Positions 50,784 to 60,858 of a stretch of DNA of 64,000 nucleotides are shown piece after piece. Within the stretch, counting starts at the first letter, position 1. Each line of letters opens with the position of its first letter. A program made the translations under genes and the position numbers. Under the pieces are notes generated by a model, which was not told the origin of the DNA, ran no database searches, and was given only the letters and a program-made list of their open reading frames with translations. The DNA is taken from NCBI RefSeq assembly GCF_000368685.1, contig NZ_KB849625.1:186001-250000 (forward strand), given 5' to 3'. The DNA is from Acinetobacter baylyi DSM 14961 = CIP 107474 (GTDB lineage: Bacteria > Pseudomonadota > Gammaproteobacteria > Pseudomonadales > Moraxellaceae).

Positions 50784-52331
50784 TTAATGTGGTGCAGGCC
50801 CTTTTAATTGCTGCTTTGGTTTAGGGCTTAACCAGATGATCAATCCAGCAAATACAAATACGAGTGAAAATATGAGGAATACATGATCTGACGACATCGT
50901 AATCGACTCTTTATCCACTAAATTTGAAATGGTACCTAATGCTGTATCTGAAGAAAAACCGCTTTGAATCAGGGTATTGTAAACATCATCTGAATGTAGG
51001 TTTGAGACCATTTCACTACGTGCTACTTTGGCATGATCGTCCCATATAGTAACTGCAATAGAAGCACCTATTGCACCTGCCATCGTTCTTAAAAAGTTCA
51101 TTAAACCTGCTGCAGAGGCAAGCTCTTGAGGTTGTACCGAAGAAAGTGCCAGATTAGACAATGGAATAAAGAAAAACGGAACAGCAAACCCTTGCAAAAT
51201 CTGCGGCCAGGCTAGCGTCATAAAGTCAGCATCTGATGTCCAGAAAGCGCGCATGAGCGTGACTCCCCCGAGTAGCAACAACCCAAAACTCGCCAGAGCT
51301 CGCGGATCATATTTCGCTGCCAGTTTCGCCACCACGGGTGACATCATCAAACTACCAAAACCCATGGTGGCGGTCAGGTAGCCTGCCCATGTTGCAGTAT
51401 AGTTAAGATTCATCTGTAACCACTGCGGAATCAATACAATACTGCCAAAGAACGCACCAAAGCCAAAAGATAATGCCAGCACAGAAACGGTAAAGCCTCT
51501 GTGTCTAAATACCCACAGATTGACCACTGGCAGCCGATCCGTCATTTCCCAGATTAAAAATACGATAAATCCGAGTACTGCAATCACTGCAAATAAAACA
51601 ATAATACTGCTATTAAACCAGTCACGTTCGTGCCCTAAATCCAGCATCAGCTGCAATGCACCAATCCATAGCACCAGTAAAAACAACCCAATCGCATCTA
51701 TTCGGACACGAATTGTCTCCGTTTCTGCTACGCTCAAAAGCCGAATCGTACCCAGTACACAGATAATACCCACAGGAATATTAATAAAGAAAATCCAGTG
51801 CCATGACAGGTTATCACTAATTAACCCACCTAAAATTGGACCTAATATCGGCCCCAAAACGGTGGTCATTGCCCATAAGCCCATCGCTTGTGAATGCTTT
51901 TCTTGCGGGAAAATCCGCATCAGCAACGTTTGACTGAGTGGCATCAATGGCCCACCTGACAAACCCTGCCCAATCCGACACAAAACCAGCATTTCTAAAC
52001 TGGTCGAGAGTCCACATAAAAAAGAAAAAACTGTAAATCCAATCAGCCCCATTACAAATACACGTACTGTTCCAAACCTACTGGCAAGCCAGCCTGTTAG
52101 CGGCACGCAGATGGCTTCTGCAACGGCATAGGACGTCACCACCCATGTGCCTTGTGATGCTGAAACAGCCAAATTTCCAGTAATATGTGGCACAGATACA
52201 TTGGCAATCGTGGTATCCAGCACCACCATAAAGTTGGAAAGTGCAATCACAAATGCAGCGAGCAGTAATCGTCCGCCACTGAGTTCAGCAAAAGGGGTTT
52301 TGGTCGAAGAAGCCTGACTTTGAGCGGTCAT
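50784..52331 (-). CDS. emrB: EmrB-type MFS multidrug efflux pump (DHA2, 14 TM)
   Basis: 515 residues with 14 hydrophobic segments. The DHA2 motif FMVVLDTTIANVSVPHI is in TM1, motif A GWLASRFGTVRVF after TM2, and the motif C-like GPILGPILGGLI in TM5. It forms a tripartite pump with EmrA, 6 bp upstream, and a TolC-type channel. It exports hydrophobic drugs; the substrate range is not readable from sequence. Confidence 0.93.
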   Translation of the reverse strand: MTAQSQASSTKTPFAELSGGRLLLAAFVIALSNFMVVLDTTIANVSVPHITGNLAVSASQGTWVVTSYAVAEAICVPLTGWLASRFGTVRVFVMGLIGFTVFSFLCGLSTSLEMLVLCRIGQGLSGGPLMPLSQTLLMRIFPQEKHSQAMGLWAMTTVLGPILGPILGGLISDNLSWHWIFFINIPVGIICVLGTIRLLSVAETETIRVRIDAIGLFLLVLWIGALQLMLDLGHERDWFNSSIIVLFAVIAVLGFIVFLIWEMTDRLPVVNLWVFRHRGFTVSVLALSFGFGAFFGSIVLIPQWLQMNLNYTATWAGYLTATMGFGSLMMSPVVAKLAAKYDPRALASFGLLLLGGVTLMRAFWTSDADFMTLAWPQILQGFAVPFFFIPLSNLALSSVQPQELASAAGLMNFLRTMAGAIGASIAVTIWDDHAKVARSEMVSNLHSDDVYNTLIQSGFSSDTALGTISNLVDKESITMSSDHVFLIFSLVFVFAGLIIWLSPKPKQQLKGPAPH

Positions 52332-52337
52332 AATAGG

Positions 52338-53474
52338 TTACTTCTTGGATAAATCGATGCTAGCATCCATAGACAGCCCAACACGTAACGGATGCTCAGC
52401 CAATTCTTTCGGATCAAGTGCGATACGCACTGGTAAACGCTGAACCACTTTAATCCAATTGCCTGTTGCATTTTGTGCAGGAATCAGCGCAAATGCAGAA
52501 CCTGTTCCTCCCGAGAATCCAATCACCTTACCGTGATATTCAACGTCACTGCCGTATAAATCAGACGTTAAGGTCGCTGCTTGCCCGACACGTACTTTAG
52601 ATAATTGACTTTCTTTAAAGTTTGCATCGACATATAACGCAGAAAGCGGAACAATTTTCATGAGTACGCTACCAGGAGCCACACGCTGACCCACTTGAAT
52701 ATTACGGCCTGTAATGACCCCATCAACAGGTGAACGAATTACGGTACGCTCAAGATCAAGCTGCGCTTGTTGTACATTGGCTTCAGCGCTTAATACATCT
52801 GGTGCCGAGTTTTCAGAGGCTCCCTGAATCAAGGCCTGATTGGCTGCCAAGTTACTTTGTGCTGCCTTGCGACTTGACTGTGCCTGAGAAACAGCTGCCT
52901 TAGCGACATCTAGTGCAGCTTTGGCAGTTTGTGCCGCTGTTTGCGCCGTACTCAATTCTTCTTTAGAAATTGCGCCAGATTGTTCAAGCGTCTGTCTACG
53001 TTTTAACTCTTCAATGGCATTATTATAGTCAGCTTGAGCCTTGCCTACCTGTGCCTGGGCACTTGCAATTCCATCATCACTTACAAAGACTTGAGAGTTT
53101 AAAGATTTACTGTTGGCTTCTGTCTGACGATACTGACGTTGTGCTTTGGCCAGCATCGCTTGTGCCTGGCTCAATGCAATCTGTGCATCTCTTGGATCCA
53201 CCTGAGCCAAGATATCGCCTTTATGTACTTGTTGCGTATCATGTACACGAATTTCAGCAACCTGCCCTGTCACCATAGAGGTAATCTGTGCAGTTTCCGC
53301 CCCGACATAAGCATTGTCAGTACTGACAGTATGATTAAAGAAGAAAAACCAGATTGCATATAAAATCGCAACAATCACAATAACCAAGGCAAAAATACTC
53401 AGTAATTTCTTTCGTTTCGCCTTTAAAGCATCATCATCTACGTCTGATGCAGTCACTTGTGCAGATTCAGTCAT
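52338..53474 (-). CDS. emrA: EmrA-type periplasmic adaptor (HlyD family)
   Basis: 378 residues. One TM segment near residue 28 (LLSIFALVIVIVAILYAIWFFFF), then the EmrA marker HTVSTDNAYVGAE, the lipoyl half (GQVAEIRVHDTQQVHKGDILAQVDPRDAQIALSQAQ), a long coiled coil (residues about 90-220), the second lipoyl half (VIRSPVDGVITGRNIQVGQRVAPGS) and the beta-barrel domain (DANFKESQLSKVRVGQ). It links EmrB to the outer-membrane channel. It is the first gene of a two-gene operon. Confidence 0.93.
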   Translation of the reverse strand: MTESAQVTASDVDDDALKAKRKKLLSIFALVIVIVAILYAIWFFFFNHTVSTDNAYVGAETAQITSMVTGQVAEIRVHDTQQVHKGDILAQVDPRDAQIALSQAQAMLAKAQRQYRQTEANSKSLNSQVFVSDDGIASAQAQVGKAQADYNNAIEELKRRQTLEQSGAISKEELSTAQTAAQTAKAALDVAKAAVSQAQSSRKAAQSNLAANQALIQGASENSAPDVLSAEANVQQAQLDLERTVIRSPVDGVITGRNIQVGQRVAPGSVLMKIVPLSALYVDANFKESQLSKVRVGQAATLTSDLYGSDVEYHGKVIGFSGGTGSAFALIPAQNATGNWIKVVQRLPVRIALDPKELAEHPLRVGLSMDASIDLSKK

Positions 53475-53801
53475 TGTGTATTCCTAAATGGCTCAGGTCT
53501 AATTGTCACGATTTTCTTAAGTTAATTTTAAGTTTAGGAATTGAACCTGAACTGAAACTTAAAATAAAACTAAAATGACAATTGATATTTTCATCATCAG
53601 GCAATTTTATCGAAATAATTCACATGATGAGAATAAAAACTTAACTTATGCGTTCAAAAATGCAGTAGACGATATTTTACAAAAATCCATTTTATAAATT
53701 AAGCCTATGTTTTAGATTGTTTATTTCAAAAATCCTGTATTTATTTTTATTGTTTAAATGCTAATAGCTATAAAAAATAGGAGATTTTTTCTCCTATATT
53801 T
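53475..53801. other. Gene-free stretch with promoter of emrAB and a terminator
   Basis: 327 bp, AT-rich. It holds the upstream region of emrA and, at 53771-53797, the minus-strand terminator ATAGGAG/CTCCTAT with a T-run that ends the thioesterase gene. No coding frame or MarR-type gene is present here. Confidence 0.6.
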
Positions 53802-54299
53802 TTAAAATGCATACGAGGCAATTGCTGTTGCGATCGCTTTATTTTCATCATTGATCAGATTCATACGCATGGTACAGCCTTTGCGTCCGAATCTTAAAAC
53901 TTCTGCACGTGCAATAAAATATTGTCCTCGGCCAGGAGCCAGATAGTCAACCCGCATATCTACCGTCGCAAGGCGTGATACTTTCTTGATTGCCTCTGCC
54001 ATTTCAGTGGCTTCAGCACGGCGATAGATCTCAGCCATAGCGACAATTCCGCCAATACTATCGAGCAGTGTAGCGGCCACACCACCATGCAAGATTTGAA
54101 AAGCCACATTGCCAATCAGGTAAGGCTGCATGTCGATATAGCCCTCGATTTGATTGTCAATGACACGCATCTGCATGGCGTTGTGACTAAAAAATGGAGA
54201 TCCATTAAATGCCTGACAGAGTTGATTTAGAATAACGCCAAAATCAACTTTTTCACCTAAATGTATATGCCCAGTCCACAGTTTTTTTGATTCAGTCAT
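53802..54299 (-). CDS. Hotdog-fold thioesterase (PaaI/YiiD C-terminal type)
   Basis: 165 residues. The hotdog helix has the sequence HGGVAATLLDSIGGIVAMAEIYRR, where the GG.......D is the catalytic pattern; the later block ATVDMRVDYLAPGRGQYFIARAEVLRFGRKGCTMRMNLIND is the usual strand set. It hydrolyses an acyl-CoA or related thioester; the substrate is unknown. It is divergent from hemB. Confidence 0.9.
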   Translation of the reverse strand: MTESKKLWTGHIHLGEKVDFGVILNQLCQAFNGSPFFSHNAMQMRVIDNQIEGYIDMQPYLIGNVAFQILHGGVAATLLDSIGGIVAMAEIYRRAEATEMAEAIKKVSRLATVDMRVDYLAPGRGQYFIARAEVLRFGRKGCTMRMNLINDENKAIATAIASYAF

Positions 54300-54330
54300 A
54301 AAATACTCAACGTTGATAAATCTGCATTAA

Positions 54331-55422
<1,092 letters not shown>

Positions 55423-55440
55423 GCAGAATACACATCGGAT

Positions 55441-56562
55441 ATGAGCATGCATATTGCCATTATTGGCGCGGGCGTAAGTGGTTTACTCACCGCACTGGAG
55501 TTGATTGAACACGGTTGTCAGGTCTCTATTTTTGATCAGCAACAGGCAGGACAAGCCGCCTCGTGGGCAGGTGGTGGTATTTTATCGCCTATGTATCCAT
55601 GGCGCTATCCGCAAGCGGTCAATACACTCGCCCAAAATGGCAAAACCCTGTATCAACAATGGAACCAAAAATTGCAGCCGCTGACAGGTATCGATTTTGA
55701 AATCCACGATACAGGCATGCTGATTTTTGATGAAAGCGATTTTGAAATTGGCTTAAATTACGCAAAAAAGCATCGAGAGCCGATGCAACACGCCAGCTAT
55801 CTGGATGGCAACCCACTGCAACAGGTCAATTCACGGATCAATTCCAAATTGGAACAGGCGATCTATTTTCCTGAACTCTCCAATATCCGTAATCCACGCC
55901 TTTTACAATCCATCATGGCTTATTTAAAACAGCATCCTTTAGTTCGCTTTTTTGAACATCGTCCCGTGGTCAAACTTCATATTCAGCAGCATCAAATTGG
56001 GTATGTACTTGATGAATCAGGCATAAAAATTGAAGCGGATCAGTTTGTGATTGCAACTGGCGCATGGAGCCAGCACTGGTCACAACAGCTTGATCTGGAT
56101 ATTCCTGTACATCCAGTACAAGGACAAATGGTACTGTTTAAAGCCCCTGCCCAATGGCTACCGACCATGTGCATGAATAACGTGATGTATCTGATACCAC
56201 GTCAGGATGGCCATATTGTCTGCGGTTCCAGTATGGCACATTGTGGTTTTAACACCCTACCAGACTCAACCACCAAGCAAAATATTGTTGATGCCTGTCT
56301 GGAAATGGTGCCTGAATTGGCTCAATTTCCAATTGTAAAACAATGGGCTGGACTTCGACCAAGCTCACCTACAGGTATTCCCTATATTGGCCAAGTGCCA
56401 GAAATAGATAACTTATGGATCAATGCGGGGCATTTCCGTAATGGGTTATGTATGGGGCCTGCCTCTGCACAACTGTTACGTCAGCTCATGCTCAAACAAC
56501 CCACAGACATAAACCCAGCCCTTTATTCTCCCGAACGCCTCAGTAAGCCTGTCATGGTATAG
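55441..56562 (+). CDS. FAD-dependent oxidase, ThiO/DadA-like
   Basis: 373 residues. The FAD Rossmann motif is at the N-terminus (MHIAIIGAGVSGLLTALELIEHGCQVSIFDQQQAGQAASWAGGGILSPMYPW), and the C-terminal block WAGLRPSSPTGIPYIG..PEIDNLWINAGHFRNGL closes the DAO fold. The AASWAGGGILSP stretch is the glycine oxidase/ThiO pattern. It probably oxidises glycine or a D-amino acid, possibly for thiamine thiazole synthesis. Other thi genes are not adjacent. It follows hemB by 18 bp and may share its transcript. Confidence 0.85.
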   Translation: MSMHIAIIGAGVSGLLTALELIEHGCQVSIFDQQQAGQAASWAGGGILSPMYPWRYPQAVNTLAQNGKTLYQQWNQKLQPLTGIDFEIHDTGMLIFDESDFEIGLNYAKKHREPMQHASYLDGNPLQQVNSRINSKLEQAIYFPELSNIRNPRLLQSIMAYLKQHPLVRFFEHRPVVKLHIQQHQIGYVLDESGIKIEADQFVIATGAWSQHWSQQLDLDIPVHPVQGQMVLFKAPAQWLPTMCMNNVMYLIPRQDGHIVCGSSMAHCGFNTLPDSTTKQNIVDACLEMVPELAQFPIVKQWAGLRPSSPTGIPYIGQVPEIDNLWINAGHFRNGLCMGPASAQLLRQLMLKQPTDINPALYSPERLSKPVMV

Positions 56563-56564
56563 CA

Positions 56565-57476
56565 CTAAGATTTAGAATAAATCTGGCGTAATGCTTGATC
56601 GAGATGAGCAAACTGAAAAAGATAACCTGCGTCTAGCAACGCTTTAGGTTGCACATACTGTCCATTTAAAATCAGTTGAGACTGTTCTCCCAAAAGTTTC
56701 TGAAATATAAAAGCAGGCGCGCTCAAAAATGGACGACGCTTAATCACTTGCCCTGCAATTTTCACAAATTCGGCTTGCGAGGTCTGAGTCGGCGCAACGG
56801 CATTAAAGATGATGTGCTCGGTCTGGGTATGTAATAAAAAATCAAGAATAGCCAGCACATCCTGAATATGCACCCACACCACAGCTTGGCGCCCAGAACC
56901 AATTTTACCCACCAGATTCAGTTTAATCGGAAGCATCATTTGTGGCAAAATCCCACCGTCTCTGGCAAAAACGACGCCAAGTCGCATAATTCTGGTGTCA
57001 AACTGCGTATAGCTTAATGCCGCCTGCTCCCATTGCTGGCAGAGTTCTGACATAAAAATTGCCTGCGGAGGTGAATGCTCATCACAAACGCGTTGCCATT
57101 GCTCTGTTTCATCTATGCCATAGTAACCAATCGCAGAAGCCGAAATAATACGTCTTGGTTTTTGCTGCTGCCTGATTAACCATTCATAAACATGCGTCGT
57201 GGTGTCGACTCGACTATCGATCAATTTTTGCTTGCGTTCTGCTGTCCATCTGGACTGGCCAATATTTTCTCCCGCCAAATTAATGACATAGTCGAGCGGT
57301 TGCATGATCTGATCCAGATCGTCAATCCAGACCAGATTTGGATGCTTATAACGCTGAGCAATATGCCGTGTATAAGCAAAAAGCTGATAATTCGCATCAA
57401 GTAAATGCGGTAATACATGACGACCAATAAAACCTGATGCGCCTGTAATCAAAATTGTTGCGACATGATGATTCAT
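56565..57476 (-). CDS. TIGR01777-family NAD-dependent epimerase/dehydratase (YfcH-like)
   Basis: 303 residues. NAD motif ILITGASGFIGRHVLPHLL at the start; then the family blocks DYVINLAGENIGQSRWTAERKQKLIDSRV and SASAIGYYG, and the terminal DUF1731 segment (RRPFLSAPAFIFQKLLGEQSQLILNGQYVQPKALLDAGYLFQF). The catalytic role is not known for the family. It is convergent with the FAD oxidase gene, with a 2-bp gap. Confidence 0.9.
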   Translation of the reverse strand: MNHHVATILITGASGFIGRHVLPHLLDANYQLFAYTRHIAQRYKHPNLVWIDDLDQIMQPLDYVINLAGENIGQSRWTAERKQKLIDSRVDTTTHVYEWLIRQQQKPRRIISASAIGYYGIDETEQWQRVCDEHSPPQAIFMSELCQQWEQAALSYTQFDTRIMRLGVVFARDGGILPQMMLPIKLNLVGKIGSGRQAVVWVHIQDVLAILDFLLHTQTEHIIFNAVAPTQTSQAEFVKIAGQVIKRRPFLSAPAFIFQKLLGEQSQLILNGQYVQPKALLDAGYLFQFAHLDQALRQIYSKS

Positions 57477-57542
57477 CTTTTTAAAGTCATTATTGCTATT
57501 ATTGAAACAAGTCTAACTAAGCTGATCTATATTGCCGTTTGC

Positions 57543-57995
57543 TTATTGAAACATTTTGTCTGCCATGCGTTGCGCCTGTTTACCATAAAACCAGTAGGTA
57601 ATCAGATACAGTGGAATCGCCAGCAATAAAATCATGATCAGTGCAATAGTGATAAATTGGGGCTGTTGTAAATACAATAAAAAGTTCTGAAAAATTTCAG
57701 CGTCCTGACGCGCAAAGATCACTAATCCAAGCAATACGCCCAAAAAATTGTAACCCCAAAAAATCAAGGTAAATCCCAAGGTCAGTTTCTTACGCTCTTG
57801 CTGCGTGGGTGCTCGCTGCTCACGTTTTAAAAATTGAAATAACACCACGATCATCGCAACCAGATAAGGGATTGCTGTCACAATTCCTCCCATCCCTGCA
57901 GGCAGCACGGCTGCAATGACACCCCCAATTAAAGTTAAAATAAAACAAATCAGAAAAAACCAAAGGTAATAACGGCGTAAAGCGGTCATATTCAT
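57543..57995 (-). CDS. ABZJ_00895-type small membrane protein
   Basis: About 150 residues with four hydrophobic segments (YYLWFFLICFILTLIGGVIAAVLP, IPYLVAMIVVLFQFL, LGFTLIFWGYNFLGVLLGLVIFA, FITIALIMILLLAIPLYLITYWFYG) and a basic cytoplasmic loop (KREQRAPTQQERKK). I recall this as an Acinetobacter-wide family named after ABZJ_00895. Function unknown. The ATG at 57995 or the one three codons on may be used. Confidence 0.8.
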   Translation of the reverse strand: MNMTALRRYYLWFFLICFILTLIGGVIAAVLPAGMGGIVTAIPYLVAMIVVLFQFLKREQRAPTQQERKKLTLGFTLIFWGYNFLGVLLGLVIFARQDAEIFQNFLLYLQQPQFITIALIMILLLAIPLYLITYWFYGKQAQRMADKMFQ

Positions 57996-58083
57996 CACAA
58001 AATTGACAAAGAAAAAAATATTTTAAGTTTTTTTCAATTTTTTTTCATTTTATTGTCAACCTTTTCGGTATGAGCTTCGTTAT

Positions 58084-58253
58084 ATGGAGTACAAGGTCAG
58101 CAGCAACCGATTATTTTTGCACGGCATCCGCAGATTTTCGGTGACCTTTCATTATGACATCCACTTTAGGATATGTTTTGTTAGCAGCCAAACCTGTTCT
58201 AAAGTTTTTGACCGACGATTTATCATCACTCGAATCGTCGGTCTTTATTTTTT
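58084..58253 (+). ncRNA. Candidate small RNA with strong terminator
   Basis: An intrinsic terminator, GACCGACGATT (58210-58220) with AATCGTCGGTC (58233-58243) and a T-run to 58253, ends a stretch that contains no convincing gene. No gene upstream on this strand needs it. Two short frames (from 58084 and from 58157) run through the terminator, which argues against coding. The left end is undefined. An unrecognised sRNA is the simplest reading. Confidence 0.35.
58210..58253 (+). terminator. Intrinsic terminator
   Basis: An 11-bp perfect stem with a 12-nt loop and a T-rich tail, about 100 bp before the next gene on the same strand. It ends an as yet unexplained transcript. Confidence 0.82.
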
Positions 58254-58353
58254 TAAGCTTTCATTTTATTTATGGTTAGCATAGCTTAATCTTTGACATC
58301 TCTATTTTATAAAAGCCAGAACTCAATAGAATCATGATTAAAAGGATTTTTAA

Positions 58354-58923
58354 ATGTCTATAAAAATTAATTTTTTGTCGGTTCTATGCTTGCCATTATT
58401 AACTGCTTGTGTAGGGAATATGAATCCTACTGGTGGAAATTCATCTCCAAACTATCCCTTTTTTATTACAACTCAAGCTCAAATTGTAAAAAATATTCGT
58501 GTTCCAATAGGAACAAAATTAGTTTATCAAGAACAATCTTTTAAACAAGGCAGACAAGATCGGTTGCTGCCTGAGACAAAGCTGACCGCAATTGAATTTC
58601 CAAATAACCAAACCATACTTTGGGGAGGGGTTCCTATCTCCTCAATCAATAAATTTTTTAACTCAGAAATGCATGGTTATACAGTTTATGCTGATTTCAA
58701 ACGATTGCCTGATACTCAGAAAAATAGATTTACTCAACTTTGGCAATCATGTGACGAGAGATTAGGCATCACCGTAAAAAACACAAATGATTGGTCATTT
58801 AATAAAAATAATATCACTGATGTTGAAAGCTGTAGTGTGCTTTATCAACGATATTTTAAAAATGATGCGAAACAACAAAATTTTCTGGATCAGTTACATC
58901 AAGCCTTAAATCGGGTGGATTAA
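58354..58923 (+). CDS. Predicted lipoprotein, unknown function
   Basis: 189 residues with a lipoprotein signal (MSIKINFLSVLCLPLLTAC, lipobox LTAC) and an AAGGA box before the ATG. The mature part has the block NIRVPIGTKLVYQEQSFKQG, then AIEFPNNQTILWGGVPISSINKFFNSEM, and two cysteines (QSCDERL, ESCSVLY). I know no family. The following 80 bp contain a short T-rich repeat but no clear terminator. Confidence 0.7.
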   Translation: MSIKINFLSVLCLPLLTACVGNMNPTGGNSSPNYPFFITTQAQIVKNIRVPIGTKLVYQEQSFKQGRQDRLLPETKLTAIEFPNNQTILWGGVPISSINKFFNSEMHGYTVYADFKRLPDTQKNRFTQLWQSCDERLGITVKNTNDWSFNKNNITDVESCSVLYQRYFKNDAKQQNFLDQLHQALNRVD

Positions 58924-59001
58924 ACCTAAAAATATCCATTTAAAATCTAAACCAACCCTATCTTTGTATTTTCAACCCTATCTTTGTTTAAAAAATCAGC
59001 A

Positions 59002-59475
59002 TTACCCTTCAAATTTAAATGATGCTTCACACATAATTGGAAAATTCACAGAATTTGCGATCATACATTCATGATGCGCCTGCTCATGCAACTGATTCGC
59101 CAGATCAAGATTTGCACCTGCTTTTAAAATAACATGCGGTTTTAAAACAATATGCGTCATGTGTCCCCGTTTTTCAGCATGCGCATCATCCATAAATCCA
59201 CATGCATGATCAACATAATCGACGACACAAATATGATTCACTGCACAAAGATGCAAATACCATAATTTATGACAGGCTGATGCTGCTGCGACCATCAAAT
59301 CTTCAGGGTTCCATCTGCGTGGATCGCCACGATACGCTGGATCTGCCGAACCAGAAATAGCGGGTTTATTCTCACTTTCAATGACAAAATCACGTTGATA
59401 GGATTGATAGGTTTGAGTGCCTTCACCCGTATTACCAATCCAGCGAATTTTTAGGTCATATTGATGAATGGTCAT
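59002..59475 (-). CDS. OsmC/Ohr-family peroxiredoxin-like protein
   Basis: 157 residues from ATG 59475, which has an AAGGAAT box; the frame continues upstream without similarity. The two catalytic cysteines are in ASACHKLWYLHLC (helix) and PIMCEASF near the end, and the conserved Arg/Glu pair lies in DPAYRGDPRRWNPEDLMVAA. The family reduces organic hydroperoxides. This variant is the YhfA-like form with an insert. It is divergent from sbcD. Confidence 0.88.
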   Translation of the reverse strand: MTIHQYDLKIRWIGNTGEGTQTYQSYQRDFVIESENKPAISGSADPAYRGDPRRWNPEDLMVAAASACHKLWYLHLCAVNHICVVDYVDHACGFMDDAHAEKRGHMTHIVLKPHVILKAGANLDLANQLHEQAHHECMIANSVNFPIMCEASFKFEG

Positions 59476-59598
59476 TATAGATATTCCTTGACACGATTTG
59501 AGTAAAAACCGAAGTAGCTTTTTCACTCGGTAGAATCTGAATTAGACTGTGATTTATGCTACCTTATCTTCTCATCAAAAACAGGAAATTCATCAGCA

Positions 59599-60849
59599 AT
59601 GGCCGTGCGTTTTTTTCATACTTCAGACTGGCACTTGGGGCAGTTTTTTTATAATCACTCCCGCCACTATGAACATGAACAATTTCTGGCATGGTTACTT
59701 AAGCAGATCAAGGCCAAACAGCCACATGCCCTGCTGATCGCTGGTGACATTTTTGATGTCATTAATCCAAGTTCGCAGGCACAGAAGCAACTTTATCAGT
59801 TTCTGGCCGATGCCCATGCACTTGCTCCACACATGCAAACGCTGATGATTGCTGGTAATCACGATTCGGGTTATCGCATTGAACAAGTTGAGCCTTTGCT
59901 TGAAAAATACAATGCCAGAACTGTAGGTGTCATTCGCTGGAATGAAGATAAAACACTTAATCTGGAACGCTTGATCCTGCCTGTTTATGATGAAAATAAA
60001 AACGTGGTTGCATGGTGTATTGCGCTGCCCTTTCTACGTTCGGCCGAAATTACAGGCTTTAACGAGCATACCAACAATAGCCAAAGCGCGATTGCTTACT
60101 TGCATGAACAATTGATTTCAGAAGCCAAACGACGTAAAACGGATGATCAAGCGATTATTTTGATGTCACATGCGCATATGCAAGGCGGTGAAACCTCAGA
60201 CTCCGAACGCCCGATTATTATTGGCAATGAAGAAGCTCTTTCGACTGCGCTATTTGACGATGCAATTGATTATGTCGCACTGGGGCATTTGCATAAACCC
60301 CAGAAAGTACAGCATCCGCACATTCGTTATAGTGGCTCGCCTATTCCACTGTCATTTAGTGAAATTAACTATAAACATCAAGTAGTCGATGTGAATATTG
60401 ATCCTACGCAGAGCACAGATAAATTCCAGTTTGAAGCAATCGAAATTCCAAGAAGTATAAAACTGCATAAAATTCGTGGTGAACTCAATGAGGTTATACA
60501 GCAGTTAAAATCATTGGCGCAGGGTGAAATTGAATCAATTGATTTACGCGAATATATCGATATTGAATATCATACGCTTACACCACCATTACCCAATCTC
60601 AGACAACAATTTGAAGATGCATTGCCCCCCAAGCGCTATCGATTGGTTCGAATCTCACGGCAATATTTGTCACAGGACAACAACGCAGCCCAAGCAAGCA
60701 AAATTAATCTAGAACCACCGACTCCCGAAAAACTGTTTGAACAAATCTGGGATAAAAAAGGCTATCACGCAGATGATGACGTCAAAAAAGACTTTATGAG
60801 CCTGGTCGCTCAGGCACAACAACAACTTGAAGATCAACACAAATACTAA
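59599..60849 (+). CDS. sbcD: Exonuclease subunit SbcD
   Basis: 416 residues. Calcineurin-like metallophosphatase motifs: FHTSDWHLGQ, LIAGDIFDV, MIAGNHDSG, MSHAHMQG and ALGHLHKPQ; the C-terminal capping domain starts near residue 285. It forms the Mn-dependent nuclease half of SbcCD, which opens hairpins and cleans DNA ends. sbcC follows after 9 bp. Confidence 0.96.
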   Translation: MAVRFFHTSDWHLGQFFYNHSRHYEHEQFLAWLLKQIKAKQPHALLIAGDIFDVINPSSQAQKQLYQFLADAHALAPHMQTLMIAGNHDSGYRIEQVEPLLEKYNARTVGVIRWNEDKTLNLERLILPVYDENKNVVAWCIALPFLRSAEITGFNEHTNNSQSAIAYLHEQLISEAKRRKTDDQAIILMSHAHMQGGETSDSERPIIIGNEEALSTALFDDAIDYVALGHLHKPQKVQHPHIRYSGSPIPLSFSEINYKHQVVDVNIDPTQSTDKFQFEAIEIPRSIKLHKIRGELNEVIQQLKSLAQGEIESIDLREYIDIEYHTLTPPLPNLRQQFEDALPPKRYRLVRISRQYLSQDNNAAQASKINLEPPTPEKLFEQIWDKKGYHADDDVKKDFMSLVAQAQQQLEDQHKY

Positions 60850-60858
60850 AGGATTGCC

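Noticed and set aside
58084..58284. A 66-codon frame
   Set aside because: It runs through a strong intrinsic terminator and has no ribosome site or recognisable protein pattern.
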